From assembly GCF_037176765.1 (NCBI RefSeq), contig NC_090027.1, positions 28,152,349 to 28,216,348 of the forward strand: a stretch of 64,000 nt of DNA, written 5' to 3'. This DNA comes from Anolis sagrei. Lineage: Eukaryota > Chordata > Lepidosauria > Squamata > Anolidae. Of this stretch, positions 46,030-58,903 are shown in pieces. The position numbers were made by a program, and so were the translations under genes. The notes beneath the pieces were generated by a model. It was not told where the DNA came from. It made no database searches and worked only from the letters and a program-made list of their open reading frames with translations. Within the stretch, counting starts at the first letter, position 1; every line of letters starts with the position of its first letter.

Positions 46030-46730
46030 GTAGTCCACACTCTTGTTACATCCTGTATAGACTACAGCAACGCTCTCTACTTGGGGTTGCCTTTGAAGAC
46101 TGTCCGGAATCTTCAACTGGTCCAACGGATGGCAGCCAGGTTGCTAACTGGAGCGGCTCTCAGGGAGCATACAACCTCCCTGTTGCACCAGCTCCACTGG
46201 CTGCCAGGCTGCCACCGGGCACAATTCAAAGTGCTGGCTTTGGCCTATAAAGCCCTAAACAGTTCTGGCCCTACTTACCTGTCTGAACGCATCTCCCCTT
46301 ATGAACCTACAAGGACTTTAAGATTGTCTGGAGAAGCCCTGCTCTTGGTCCCGCCATCATCACAATCACTGCTGGTGGGGCCTTCTCAGTGGTGGCCCCT
46401 CGGCTATGGAACACCCTTCCTATGGAGATTAGATTGGCTTCTTTGCTTTTAGCATTTTGGAAAAAACCCAAGACATGGCTATTCAAGCAGGCATTTGCGA
46501 ATACTGAGTAACAGACACAAGAACGAAACAACTACAAGATGGGATTGGACATTGTTTTAATGAGTATTTATTGAATTATGTTTTATTACAGCTGTTATGT
46601 TTTTATTGATATTAATGTTTTTATATTGTAATTGTATTTTTGATGGCATTGAATTTTGCATTGTAAACCGCCTCAAGTTGCCGGAAGGCTGAGAGGGGCG
46701 GTATACAAATACAGTAAATAAATACTTCAC
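46030..46730 (+). mobile_element. L2-like LINE, 5'-truncated
   Basis: The + strand is open at 46,021-46,452 and encodes DYSNALYLGLPLKTVRNLQL, LHWLPGCHRAQFKVLALAYK and SGPTYLSERISPYEPTRTLR, then the 3'UTR with GAGAGGGGCGGTATACAAAT and a short A-rich tail. It is one of the better preserved copies here. Confidence 0.93.
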
Positions 46731-47019
46731 TGACAAAACATCATGGATGACAGACAGGTATCTGTTTGCATCATATGATGAGCTCTGTGGTACTTCATCT
46801 ATGAACTGTTTGGGAAGTGTGTGGAAAGGGCAGGGAGATACTTGCATGAGATGGTCATGAGGAAGCTGAAGTCAAAGGCAGAAGGTGGGAGGAATGGGAA
46901 GAAACTGGGACGTTTTATTAGCTGATAACATAGTGGGAAGGCAGAGCATTAATCCAGACTATCTGTGCCAAATAGAGACAATTTGAGTGCATTAAAATAT
47001 GTGTGGGCTGTAATGGGTT
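46731..47019. other. Intergenic, no recognised feature
   Basis: No nameable element. Confidence 0.4.
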
Positions 47020-47187
47020 CCAGGGATTGGAAGTTGGTCCCTTAATCCTGTCTGTATTGATTGCCAAATGCTCCTCAATTTAGCAGATCAGAATCTTTGC
47101 CAACCCTAACTGGAAATGCCAGGGATTGAACCTGGGACCTTTTGCATGCAAACCACATGCTCTACTAAAGCTGAGCTCCATCCCTCC
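47020..47187 (-). mobile_element. tRNA-Ala-derived SINE
   Basis: The reverse complement of 47,111-47,187 resembles tRNA-Ala(UGC): GAGCTCAG D-arm, GGTTTGCATGC anticodon arm and GGTCCCAGGTTCAATCCC T-arm. It continues into a body (AGTTAGGGTTGGCAAAGATT) rather than a tRNA trailer. The D-loop is enlarged, so it is a SINE head and not a functional tRNA. Confidence 0.7.
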
Positions 47188-47804
47188 CCTTTCTTTCCCC
47201 GTACCAGTTGATCAAATAAATATGCCTGTAATAACACATTTTTTTCCACAAGCATCCAGCATTAGCCGTCATCAAAGCGCCAATATGGGACTCGGCGGGC
47301 TTGTAGTCTAACATTTATGCATCGAGGAATGACTCCCCCATCCCAGTTCTGACAATGAACTTCCTGGCTTTTGTGGACTTTTTAAATGTTAAGGCTTTTC
47401 CTGTCTTAGCACATTCTTGTTTTCACATTAGCAAAGGAGAGAAAAGGGGAAGGAAATATTAAATGTATATTGTACTCTTAACCACCTTAAACAATTCCAT
47501 CAGGCCTGATGCCACTAGAGTGGAATGCTAGCCAGTTGGGAAAATAGCCAGCTCAAGACTTCCTTGAACGCAAGGTTCGCCTTCTGTAAGCTAGACTGAG
47601 AGCCAGCAGGTCTTCAGGCATTTCCCACCATTATATAACAGGGGAAGGGACTAAATCTTTCTTTTAGCTAAAGATTTTAAACTAAATCCAGTGTCTGGTG
47701 CTAGAACTTGTATCAAGACTAATGGGATGAAAAACGTTCACCTGGGGAATCTAGCAAAAGTGGCTGAGAGATGTCTTCCTTACTTTCTTTCCTTGACATA
47801 TTAT
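47188..47804. other. Intergenic, no recognised feature
   Basis: No nameable element. Confidence 0.4.
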
Positions 47805-48072
47805 TTTTTGTCGTGTCAGGAGCGACTTGAGAAACTGCAAGTCACTTCTGGTATGAGAGAATTGGCCATCTGCAAGGACGTTGCCCAGGGGACGCCCAGA
47901 TGATTTTGATGTTTTTGTCATCCCTGTGGGAGGCTTCTCTCATGTCCCCGCATGAGGAGCTGGAGCTGATAGAGGGAGCTCATCTGCCTCTCCTCAGATT
48001 TGAACCTGTGACCGGTCGGTCTTCAGTCCTGCCGGCACAGGGGTTTAACCCACTGCGCCACCGGGGGCTCCT
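47805..48072 (-). mobile_element. Sauria-type tRNA-derived SINE
   Basis: GGAGCCCCCGGTGGCGCAGT head near 48,071 in reverse, GGAGCGACTTGAGAAACTGC end, and a T run at the low side. Very similar to the copy at 38,641. Confidence 0.95.
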
Positions 48073-48121
48073 TGATATATAAAACCCTTGAAGTTATAGG
48101 ATAGGAGTGGGCAACTGCCAA

Positions 48122-48250
48122 GTATTAGCAGTTGGATCCCCAGATGTTTTGGCCTTCAACTCCCAGAAATCCTAACAGCTGGCAAACTGGCTGGTATTTC
48201 TAGGAGTTGTAGGCCAAAACACCTGGGGACCTACAGGTTGAGAACCACTG
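48122..48250. mobile_element. Palindromic hAT-type MITE
   Basis: The inner palindrome GGCCTTCAACTCCCAGAAAT / ATTTCTAGGAGTTGTAGGCC and the right end GGTTGAGAACCACTG match the copies at 4034 and 11,830. The left end is eroded. Confidence 0.8.
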
Positions 48251-48367
48251 CACTAAGGGGTTATATTAGCCTCTGCACCACACTCATGTAATTGTCCCCT
48301 CTCCTGCTCTTGACCAGGTGAGGGGACCACTGAAGATCATCTAGCTGTCACCACTCATTGATTTACT

Positions 48368-48540
48368 CCATGGTGCATCTACACTGTAGAATTGATGCAG
48401 CTTGGGATTAATTCAAGTTTCAATGCTCTGGGATCCTGGGGTTTCTAGTTTCATGAGGCACCAGCACACTTCGACAGAGAAGGCTTAAACCATTTTAAAG
48501 TTGCAACTCCCATGAATGTATGACCTCAGAGATGGGGTTA
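48368..48540. mobile_element. Palindromic MITE (CTGTAGAATTAATGC family)
   Basis: CTACACTGTAGAATTGATGC start, AATGCTCTGGGATCCTGG and GAGGCACCAGCACACTTC blocks shared with the family. The right arm is incomplete. Confidence 0.65.
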
Positions 48541-48744
48541 TTTATGCATGGCAAAGTATTGGACTACATTGAGCTTTGCAGTCTCTTCTAACTCTATGAT
48601 TTTATGTTATGGATAAGCCCCCAGAATACACTGGTTGACAGTTTGTAAACCTAAAACAGAAAATCTGGGCTAAAGGGAGTGTGTAATGTAATGGTGCTCA
48701 GAATATTAGCCATAAATCTAAATTTATGGCACCTAAATTTCTTT

Positions 48745-49295
48745 AAGATCTTTAAGATCTTCCAGAGAGGCCTTCCTTTCGCTCCCACCACCGTCACAAG
48801 CACATTTGGTGGGGACGAGAGAGAGGGCCTTCTCGGTGGCGACCCCCCGCCTCTGGAATGCCCTTCCTATAGAAATAAGACAGACCCCATCCCTCCCCTC
48901 CTTTCATAAGAGTCTGAAGACCTGGTGGTTTAAACAAGCCTTTGAGAACGCCTAGTTCTAGCTCAGCCCCAGATACCGTTGAATATGGCCATATCTTTTT
49001 CTGCCAATTACCCAGGTTACTTCCTCCTATTAGGCCCCAGAAACAAACAGCCATAGCCTCTACCTAATTTCCCGGGCCCTCTACAAATTGCACTAGCCTC
49101 AGCCCAGACTTTTAAATTTCCTTGAACGGGCAGGATTATTTTAAATATTTGTGATTTTTATGCTTATATTGCCTTGTTGGTTTTATGTTTATGTTGTTTA
49201 CTTTGTATGTATTGATGCTGTTACTTGGAAACCGTTCTGAGTCCCCTCAGGGAGGTAGAGCGGTATATAAATAAAGTTTTGTTGTGGTTGTTGTT
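48745..49295 (+). mobile_element. L2-like LINE 3' end
   Basis: GGTGGGGACGAGAGAGAGGG then TCTGGAATGCCCTTCC is the end of the LINE ORF; the 3'UTR ends GGTATATAAATAAAGTTTTG and (GTT)n. Confidence 0.88.
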
Positions 49296-49627
49296 GGTGC
49301 TTGAACATTTTTAGCCTTATTGATGTTTATTCATACAGGGTATACTACAAAATTAATATCAGTTTGCAAAATAACAACACAGGAGGCTAAATTCCTTCTG
49401 TTTACACAAATACATGTGCTGCATTATGACAGGACACACAAGCCACAAACAACATAAAATTACACAGTATAGTGGAAACAATAAAAAAAACACAAATGTT
49501 GAAATCTTGGTTTATCCCTCTGGGAAAGATTCAACTTCTGCTTAGGGATAGTTCCCAGCCTGTCTGCGATACATACTGCAATGATCTCATGAAATATAAA
49601 GGCAAAGGAAGGGACAGAGAAGATTTA

Positions 49628-50175
49628 GAATCATAGAATCAAAGACTTGGAAGAGACCTCCTGGGCCATCCAGTCCAACCCCCTGCCAAGAAGCAGGAAT
49701 ATTGCATTCAAAGCAACCCTCACAGATGGCCATCCAGCCTCTGTTTAATAGCTTCCAAAGAAGGAGCCTCCACCACACTCCGAGGCAGAGACTTCCACTG
49801 CTGAATGTCTCTCACAGTCAGGAAGTTCTTCCTCATGTTCAGATGGAATCTCCTTTCTTGTAGTTTGAAGATATACACGTCCTAGTCTCCAGGGAAGCAG
49901 AAAACAAGCTTGCTCCCTCCTTCCTGTGGCTTCCTCTCACATATTTATATATGGCTATCATATCTCCTCTCAGCCTTCTCTTCTTCAGGCTAAACATGCC
50001 CAGCTCCTTAAGCTGCTCCTCATAGGGCTTGTTCTCCAGACCCTTGATCATTTGAGTCGCCCTCCTCTGGGCACATTCCAGCTTGTCAATATCTCTCTTC
50101 AATTGTGGTGCCCAGAATTGGACACAATATTCCAGGCAGAATAGAGGGGTAGCATTACTTCCCTAGATCTAGACA
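49628..50175 (-). mobile_element. CR1 LINE, 5'-truncated
   Basis: The minus strand encodes [20 protein letters not shown] and [20 protein letters not shown]. The 3' end (low side) starts AATCATAGAATCAAAG. Confidence 0.93.
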
Positions 50176-50284
50176 CTATGCTTTTATAAGAAAAGACTTA
50201 GTGGATTTGGATCAGTTAAGCGGAGTAATCATTAGCATATGGCTAGATAAATAGCCACCAGACTGGCAATAGCTAAATGGATCA

Positions 50285-50452
50285 TAAGTATACTGTTTAA
50301 TTTTTATTTATTAATGTTCATGTTTTTAATTGTTATATTTGCTATTTTGTATTTTATGATGCAGCATTGAATTATTGCCAATTGGAAGCCGCCCTGAGTC
50401 CCCCTAGGGTTTGAGAAGGGCAGGGTAAAAACGTTCGAAATAAATAAATTAT
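50285..50452 (+). mobile_element. L2-like LINE 3' tail
   Basis: TTGGAAGCCGCCCTGAGTCC then CAGGGTAAAAACGTTCGAAA and AATAAATAAATT, the family's 3' end. Confidence 0.75.
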
Positions 50453-50694
50453 AGTAAAGTTTGCTTCGAAATGCCTCCATAGTGAGTATCTAGATGCATG
50501 TAGCTAAAGATATTGATACCTGAAACACTATGGAGAGAGAGATGGGAAAGGGGGGCGGGTGAGAGAGAAGGGGTCTATGTTGTTAATTGCAGCAATAATA
50601 CGTTGCATGTATTGTCGAAGGCTTTCATGGCCGGAATCACTGGGTTGTTGTAAGTTTTTCCGGGCTATATGGCCATGTTCTGGAGGCATTCTCT

Positions 50695-50735
50695 CCTGAC
50701 GTTTCGCCTGCATCTGTGACAAGCATCCTCAGAGG
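50695..50735 (-). ncRNA. Candidate type I hammerhead ribozyme motif
   Basis: In reverse complement the parts are CCT, CTGAGGA, extra T, stem II GCTTGT/GCAGGC with loop CACAGAT, GAA, ACGTC and AGG. Stem II differs from the 29,750 copy by one base that keeps a wobble pair, and the core is intact. Activity is unproven. Confidence 0.5.
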
Positions 50736-50953
50736 TAGTGAGGTCTGCTGGAAGTAGGAAAAATGGGTTTATATATCTGTGGAATAACCAGGGTGAGACA
50801 AAGGACTTTTGTCTGTTGGGGCTAGGTGTGAATGTTTCAGCTGATCACCTTGATTTGCATTCAATGGCTTGGAAGCGCCTGGGGGGAATCTTTTATTGAG
50901 AGTGATTTTATGTGCCTGTTTGTTTCCCCTCCTATTTCCAACAGACCTCACTA

Positions 50954-50994
50954 CCTCTGAGGATGCTTGCCATAGATGCAGGCGAAATGTCAGG
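50954..50994 (+). ncRNA. Candidate hammerhead motif with altered stem III
   Basis: The same layout as the 29,750 copy: CCT, CTGAGGA, T, GCTTGC/GCAGGC, GAA, then ATGTC and AGG. One base of the minimal stem III differs and weakens its only GC pair. Confidence 0.4.
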
Positions 50995-51059
50995 AGAAAA
51001 ATTGCCTCCAGAACATGGTCATATAGCCCGGAAAAAGCTACAACAACCCAATACATTTC

Positions 51060-51125
51060 ATGCTTATGTCTATGTTTGATGTTTTTAATGATTTTAATCT
51101 AGTTATATGTTATTGATTTAGATAT

Positions 51126-51177
<52 letters not shown>

Positions 51178-51282
51178 GCACTTAATTTGCCATTTATTAT
51201 GTTGTAATAAACCGCTTTGAGTCCCTCCAGGGGTGAGAAAAGCAGTATAGAAATGCAGCTAAGAAATAAATGAAATAAATAA
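51060..51282 (+). mobile_element. L2-like LINE 3' tail with (AT)n
   Basis: An (AT)n run at about 51,129-51,174 is followed by ACCGCTTTGAGTCCCTCCAG and an AAATAAATGAAATAAATAAA end, the LINE 3' terminus. Confidence 0.8.
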
Positions 51283-52217
51283 AGATGGCTATTGAGAGAA
51301 ACCAATATGCCATCTGGTGGCCGTTTCATCCTGGAAAAACAGCCAGTCGGTCATGTTATCCAGTCCTGTAGCACCTCTTTGTGGTCTTCCATGCTCACTG
51401 ATTCTCCCTTCTTAATATGTTGTCAATATGAGGAATTCTTGGAGTTTCCATTGACACTATCATATAACACAGTTTGAGTCGGCATAGGCTCCAGTTCTAT
51501 TCAGTTAAACTATATTATATGGCAGTACAGATGGGACTGAAACTGAAGTCCCAAAAAGTACTTCCCCAAACATTGACAGATTTCAATCAAAGACCATTTT
51601 ATCCCTCCCAGGCATTAAATCTATTTTATCTCTGATTAAAGGGCCTCTAGAAGGCACTGTACTATTGTAAATTTACAAAGAATTTCTGACTTTTCATAGT
51701 TGTATCAATGGCAACTGAAATAGAAAGATTTTTTTAAAGGCAGTCTGCCAAGCCTGCACTAATTGCTTCTCTTCTTAGTCTAGATGTGCTTCACATGTAT
51801 AGTAAGAGTATCAACCAGGGTCTTTGAGTACCACTTTGTGCAATTCTATTATCTTTGTGCTTAGATCTATAGCAGTTCATATAGAGTTTGGTGGTGAATT
51901 ATCTGGTATGCAGTGAACTTCATTTTGTTAGTTTTGGCCCATCTCTCTAATCTGTCAAGATCATTTTGAATTCTGCTCCTGTCCTCTGGAGTATTGGCTA
52001 TCCCTCCCAATTTGGTGTCATGGACCTCTTCTGAAGTCTCGGGATTTTTGCCTCTGTTTGAAACCCATTATTGAGTGCTGTCTGGAAGCGCCCTCAGTTC
52101 AGAAAAAGTTTTCCAGATTCTGGAATGCAATAGGTCATTGTCTGCAGTCTTTTAAATAATAATAATAATGGACCTCAGTGATAAAGTAAAAATAACAATA
52201 AATCTTATTTAATCACA
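51283..52217. other. Intergenic, no clear feature
   Basis: Around 51,900-52,030 the text TCTGTCAAGATCATTTTGAA and GCTATCCCTCCCAATTTGGT resembles an old CR1 ORF in reverse, too diverged to call firmly. Otherwise nothing nameable. Confidence 0.4.
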
Positions 52218-53282
<1,065 letters not shown>

Positions 53283-54397
53283 CTTATTAACAGTATTCAC
53301 CAAGCAACAACAGATAACAGATCCTACAAGTTAAAAGAATATATATCCCTGGAGTATAAATGGTTAAGTTTATGTTGTGATATCACATATTAATCTATCT
53401 ACATGTCTTTAAAACATCTGAATAAATTATAGTTCAAAACTACATGCAATCACCAAACCCACCTAGTCTCCTTAAAAAATTACAAATAATTATTGTTTTG
53501 ATATGAATTTGAGTGGTTTTTGTCTGAAAATTACACAGAGCCCCCTCAAAATGCCCAAACTCCAGACAAAAAGACCTATAAGACTGCAATGGCAACAAGA
53601 TATGATGCCTCATCACTTCCAGTCACCATTTTGGGAAGGAAGCAGAACAAAAAGGAAGTATTTGGGAGCACCAATGGGAGGGTGCAGCCAGCAGGAGGAT
53701 TGAGGAAGGGAGATTGATCCCTGGACCCCTGCAGTTGCCCATCCCTAATTTACAACAGTGGCTTTGCTCAATCATATAACTTTTGGATCCATCACAAATA
53801 GAATGATGAGTCTGCTTTGATTATAGTCCGACTTTTAAATGTCTGTGGAAGTAGCTGAAATTATTTTGGGGACCTCATTTAAAGTTTGGACTGAAACCCT
53901 GAGTGGAATCATTTGCTGCCACTGGTAAAAAGCCATCAGTCTCTACTATATGAAATGAACATTTTCTTCAAAGCTCCTACAACTGATAGAATTCAACAGA
54001 GAAAACATCCAGCTGGGAGATCGGAAAGGCACAGGCCACCGGGCTTGATCCCAACGTGCCTGTTCAGGAAGATTACGATTATTTTCATCTTCCTAACTGT
54101 GAACTTTCGCTTGATGGCCATGGCATGACAAGCTCAGAATAGATTTCCTCCAGGATTCTGTGTTTCCCTGATAGACTCTCTTTCCTGACCTGGGACTTTT
54201 ATCTCACTGCTAACAAAGAGCTTGCTCTGGATGGAGAGGAAATCCCATTCATTGTTCTTGGGCCGTTGGGCTCTGCCTCGAATGTGCTATCTCCCCGCTC
54301 TCTGGTCCACCACAGTCATGCTGGAACTGGCAGGCATTTCCTGCAGGAGCAATCAACAGGACCCCCATGGGAAGAGGTTGCGTTTCTTCCTAGTTTA
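53283..54397. other. Intergenic, no recognised feature
   Basis: No nameable repeat or exon; short open frames have no recognisable product. Confidence 0.4.
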
Positions 54398-54405
54398 CTT
54401 GGTAG

Positions 54406-54665
54406 CAGGCATGTAGCTGGGGGGGGGGGGGGGGCTTGAGGGGCTTCAGCCCCCCCCCCCCACCAAATTCTCATGGTGGTCCGCAAGAAGGCCTTACTGG
54501 TGCATTATTTAAACTGTTATGTTTATTCATATCATGATCTGATCACCATACTCAATATATCCCATATGCATGGGGGTATTGGGGTAACGATACAAAAGGT
54601 TTGCTAGGGTAGACCCTCTTTCACTCAGACTCAGCCCCACCCCCTCCCCCGAATCTACGGGCCTG
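54406..54665. mobile_element. hAT-type MITE with homopolymer ends (260 bp)
   Basis: CAGGCATGTAGCTGGGGG start and CGAATCTACGGGCCTG end; the flanks CTTGGTAG and TTTGGTAG are a 7/8 target duplication. A G run near the left end and a C run nearby could pair. A sister copy lies at 62,045-62,331. Confidence 0.9.
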
Positions 54666-54994
54666 TTTGGTAGCCATTAATATTTTTTTCTAGCTCAGAA
54701 CAGCACTGCATTCATGATGAACCAAACCTAAAGAACAGATTAGTGCACACCTGTAATTCACAGCTTGGCTCCCAGACACACAGAAGCCTAATGTGCATCA
54801 ACACACTCCTGTTAGTGTCCTATGATGCATTCTTACAATTCATTTAAAGGGTTTGCATCAAGTATGCATAAAGCTACATATTTAGGCTTCAGGAAGATAG
54901 TTTTCCAAGTGACACATGTTTCAAAGAGAGACAGTATGATATGATTTGCGTGTTGGATTTGGACACTGGGAGTTAGGATTCAAACACTTCTTGG

Positions 54995-55322
54995 CCATAG
55001 TAAAAGCAAAGGTTTTCCCTGACATTAAGGCTAATCGTGTACAACTCTGAGGGGTAGTACTCATCTCCATTTCTAGGCTGAAGAGCCAGCGTTGTTCGTA
55101 GACACCTCCAAGGTCATGTGGCCAGCATGACTGCATGGAGTGCCATTACCTTCCTACAGAAGTGGCACCTAATGACTCACATTTGCATGTTTTTGAACTG
55201 CTCGGTTGGCAAAAGCTGGGCCTAAAAGCGAGAGCTCACCCTGCTCCCCAGATTCGAACTGCCAATCCTTTTGTCAGTAAGTTCAACAGCTCAGCGGTTT
55301 AACCGACTGCCCCACTAAGGGC
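54995..55322 (-). mobile_element. tRNA-derived SINE, second squamate family
   Basis: In reverse, the head includes GTTAAACCGCTGAGCTGTTG and box B GGCAGTTCGAATCTGGGG; the body contains ACATGACCTTGGAGGTGTC and ends near AAAACCTTTGCTTTTAC. It matches 37,520-37,815. Confidence 0.88.
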
Positions 55323-55357
55323 TTCTTCTGGGCCATAAGTCTTTCTTTCCCACTCTC

Positions 55358-55492
55358 AGGGCCCTTCCAAACTGGCCCTATATCTCAGGATCTGGTCCCA
55401 GGTTTTTTGCTTTAATCTGGATTATATGAGTCCACACTTCCAGATAATCCGGGATAAAAAGAAAACCTGGGATCAGATCCCCAGAGGAAAGT
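55358..55492. mobile_element. Single-copy MITE related to the 154-bp satellite unit
   Basis: AGGGCCCTTCCAAACTGGCC, GGATTATATGAGTCCACAC and AAAACCTGGGATCAGATCC correspond to one unit of the array at 58,904-61,063. This is a dispersed form of the same sequence. Confidence 0.8.
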
Positions 55493-55604
55493 AAGAGCAA
55501 ATTGCCTGTGAACGAATTCTCCCAAGAAAACGTGGCAATAAGTTTGCCTTAAGATCTTCATAAGTCAGAATTGTCTTGAAAGCATGTAAGAATAACGAAT
55601 TTAT

Positions 55605-55910
55605 TGGTGTATTGTCGTATGTCTTCATGGCCGGAATCACTAGGTTGTTGTAGTTTTTTTCGGACTAAATGGCCATGGTCTAGAGGCATTCTTTCCTGAT
55701 GTTTCGCCTGCATCTGTGGCAAGCATCCTCAGAGGTAGTGAGGTCTGTTGGAACTAGGCAAAAGGGTTTATATATCTGTGGAATGACCAGGGTGAGACAA
55801 AGGACTCTTGTCTGCTGGAGCTAGGTATGAATGTTTCAACTGACCACCTTGATTAGCATACAATGGCCTGACTGTGCCTGGGGCAAACTTTTGTTGAGAG
55901 GTAAGTTTAT
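55605..55910 (-). mobile_element. Dispersed repeat with hammerhead-like motif
   Basis: GTATTGTCGTATGTCTTCAT start, the motif at 55,695-55,735, GGGTTTATATATCTGTGG TATA-like box, and GCTAGGTATGAATGTTTCAA upstream block, all in reverse orientation and colinear with the minus copy at 50,608. Confidence 0.7.
55695..55735 (-). ncRNA. Candidate type I hammerhead ribozyme motif
   Basis: In reverse complement: CCT, CTGAGGA, T, GCTTGC/GCAGGC with loop CACAGAT, GAA, then ACATC and AGG. The catalytic core is present; a change in the minimal stem III weakens it. Confidence 0.45.
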
Positions 55911-57284
55911 TGGTGTTTTTTTCCTGCAAAAAGGTGATATAGCTAACACCTCTCCCCCTCCTTGACAGTTGTGTATTTATGTAACACATTTTTAAAATGG
56001 CCATAGTTATGCCTTTAGTCCTAGATTAAAAACTTTGGAAATTGTGTCATGACCCTTTCTGATCTGAAAAGGGCTTCCTCTGCACTAAAAATCACAAGTC
56101 TGTTACAGCAGGGCAGAAATGTGACTGTTTTCTGCAATGTAAAAAGAAGTTTTTAAGGCAAGTCCAGATCAAGCTTACCCAATGTATCATAATTACAACA
56201 ATACTATTACAGCGGTGGGGAGTGTTAACCCAGCCATTTCTGTCTTGTCATAGCAAAAGGAACGAGAAAGGGAAATAAAGAAATAATGCTATTAAGGGTG
56301 GTTTCCTTCTTTAAGCATCAACCTATTCAAATTCAAAGGATAATCTAATTAGCAAGGTCATGGTAAACACCCATCAGAGCTAAGCAAGTGCTTCCTTTCC
56401 AGTTATTACACTCAACACCGATTGCGCATGCGGAATATAATCAGTGGTTGTAATCGGATTGCTGTAAAAGTTTTTAATTTTCCAGTTATACAATCTGTTT
56501 CAATCATTTGCATCCCTTTCCAGTTCCTGTACATTTCCGTTCTGTCTCATTATGATGTCAGATCTAGATTTTGAGGGTTACTTTCAGGAAGGAGACTAGG
56601 GTGTTAATGCTTTAATTTGGAAAAGCTAATTTCCAGGTAAGAAAAAAAAGGGCTTGTACAATTATAATCGAGCACAGAAAGTATATTTCGCTATAATTTA
56701 CAAAGCATAATTCATTTCTTGCTGTTAGGTTTCATCCCTGAACTGCACAAGTATCTTGTGTCATCAATCTTCCAGACCTCAATGAGTAGTTAGATTAGAG
56801 ATAGGATTAGGGTGAGGGATTCCTCCCTCACATTCCTATGCATGTTTTCCCAATAGGGCTTTGTTTTCTCTCTTCCTGCCAGCCACTGTCTCCTCCACCT
56901 TTGAAGATGTAGCAAAAGAATCTCTGTGAGGGAACTTCCTTTTAAAAGGTATTTTTATTGCCCTGGGCTGGCCCTGGACTGGCCATGTAGCCATCCTCCA
57001 TTGTATCTTCTGCCTTTTCTTCCCTCCAGTGCAGACACATTTTGGCTCTCTCTTTAGGCAAAATGTAGCTGCATGGATTTTTTTTTTTTTACTTTTTACC
57101 CTTTTACATTTCTTTAGAAGATAAGATTTAGTAAGTGAGTTAGCTAGTTTTCTATCTAGAATGTATTTCTTTTACTTCAATAAATATTTTTGAGTCTAAA
57201 ATTCTGACTCTGCAATCTTGTGCCATCTTAAGAATAGAAGCTTATCCCAGTTTCACCACATGTAAGTTTATGCTGGTTGTGAAG
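55911..57284. other. FLI1-KCNJ1 intergenic DNA, mostly unique
   Basis: About 1.4 kb with no nameable repeat, the longest such stretch in this intergenic part. It could contain conserved regulatory DNA, which needs comparison with other species to judge. Confidence 0.45.
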
Positions 57285-57420
57285 TTTACTTCTGGTTGTT
57301 GTTGTTGTTGTTCATTCATTCAGTCGTTTCTGACTCTTCGTGACATCAGAAATGACTTCTGGTACTCTGATATATTTATGGAGGAATAACCCCAACTGAG
57401 GGTTATTTTGAGCCTAACAG
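57285..57420 (+). mobile_element. Possible SINE fragment with (GTT)n start
   Basis: GTTGTTGTTGTTCATTCATT then CAGTCGTTTCTGACTCTTCG is a common tetrapod SINE motif. The rest is diverged. Confidence 0.5.
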
Positions 57421-58449
57421 CTCAGATTCCCCAACAGTTGCTTGCAAGTTGCAAATACCTTCCTTCCAGGTGAAGCACATAGTTAACAATTAATGTATCT
57501 CTTCTCCTGCCACTACACCACCTTTTTTATACAAAAAGAGAAATAGCCCAAGAAACACTCTGTGAGTGAAGGTTTCAGCATTTCAGAGTCACTGAAACCA
57601 TAGCATCACCATGACCACAGGAATAAAACAAGGCTTGTTTCTATTCACTCATGACAAATATACTTACTTCAGAATGGGCACTTCTTCCTTGCAGATAAAA
57701 AGAATGTATCTTGGGGGTGGGGGGGAGGAAACAGATTGAACATTGATAACAATGTTGTCAATATTGGAAACTGTCTCATGGCTTGAAATTGAACCTAAAA
57801 ATAACAAAGAGTCTTATGGCACCCTAAAGACTAGCAAGCTTTATTCGGTATAAACGTTCAAAGAATGAGATCCACTCAGAGGCGGCCCTAGGTAATTTTC
57901 AAAGGTAAGCAAACATTATTTTGGCGCCCCCCCCCCCCCTCAACCAATCACTGAAAAATAAAACATAGAAGGTAGAGGTGAATAAAAGAGTTACCTTACA
58001 AACCAGAAATTTACTTACAACATTATGTTCATATAGTTACATTACCTAGAATTAACACAAATTAACTTTTTTTAGAATGCAAATATTTTATTAAACTTAG
58101 CAACAATTTTAAGTTTTTGTTGTTATTTTTGGTCTACAAGTACTACACAAAGGTTTATTGGTCATGCTGTCTCTTCAAAAGATTTTTCAGATTAGGGTCT
58201 TGCTAATAACAGAGAACTCAAACCCATGCTTGTTGGGTCTGTAAATCAGATTTGTTTTGGAGAACACAGCCCTAGGAGAATAGACACCTCCTTTTTAAGA
58301 AAGCGAACTCTTGTCCTTCAAAAGTGCCATGCCAGCCTGGACCATTGCAATGGGTGTGGCAACACAGCCAGCATCTGGCCCCTTCACTTGACTGGATATT
58401 TTAACATCCAGTTTTTTTTTAACATAAATAAACTTGAACACTTCTAAAA

Positions 58450-58875
58450 TTAAAAAGATATTTTTCTGGCTTTCAATTTTGAAAACTCGTGTACTATTAT
58501 ATCTGTTTCCATTTCATCCAACAAGCCATTTTCAATGGCCAAGGTTGCTAGTCCACTCAAGCGCTCTTGACTCAAAGTTGATCTTAAGTACGTTTTTATA
58601 AGTTTTAATTTTGAAAAACTCCTTTCACCGCTGGCCACAGATACTGGAAGTGTTAACAGAATTCTCAATGCAAGATAAACATTTGGGAAAGTATCCACAT
58701 AACCACGTTTGGTTATGAAAGACAACGCTTTAGCTGGATGACTTCCAGGGGGCAGCATGGTTGCAAATATTTGTAGCTCTTCAAACAGATCATCACCATT
58801 CACATCACAGTCTTCACTATCAGCCAAAATAGTTTGAAGGTGTTGACAGGCATTCTTCAATTCTGTTTCATTCAA
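58450..58875 (-). pseudogene. hAT transposase C-terminal fragment
   Basis: The open frame of 141 residues ends in a stop at the low-coordinate side. LRILLTLPVSVASGERSFSK followed by LKLIKTYLRSTLSQERLSGL and ATLAIE is the hAT-family dimerisation domain, in which the ASGERSFSKLK block is diagnostic. A full transposase of this family is several hundred residues; the BED-type DNA-binding part and most of the catalytic core are missing, and the frame stops where the minisatellite begins. It cannot act as a transposase. It is a DNA-transposon relic and not a host gene. Confidence 0.92.
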
Positions 58876-58903
58876 ACTTTTCCCAAGGCTTGAAATATCA
58901 TAC

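Larger units (their letters stand above)
50608..51055. mobile_element. Two inverted copies of the hammerhead-like repeat
   Basis: A minus-strand copy (50,608 to about 50,930) and a plus-strand copy (about 50,936-51,055) lie nose to nose, so that the 3' ends point outward. Each carries a hammerhead-like motif (50,695-50,735 minus; 50,954-50,994 plus). The TATA-like GGGTTTATATATCTG lies upstream of the minus motif. Inverted or tandem terminal copies are known for Penelope-like elements, but no reverse transcriptase lies between these. Confidence 0.65.

Noticed and set aside
47111-47187. tRNA-Ala(UGC) gene on the minus strand
   Set aside because: The D-loop is enlarged, the acceptor stem has a mismatch, and a SINE body follows in place of a pol III terminator.
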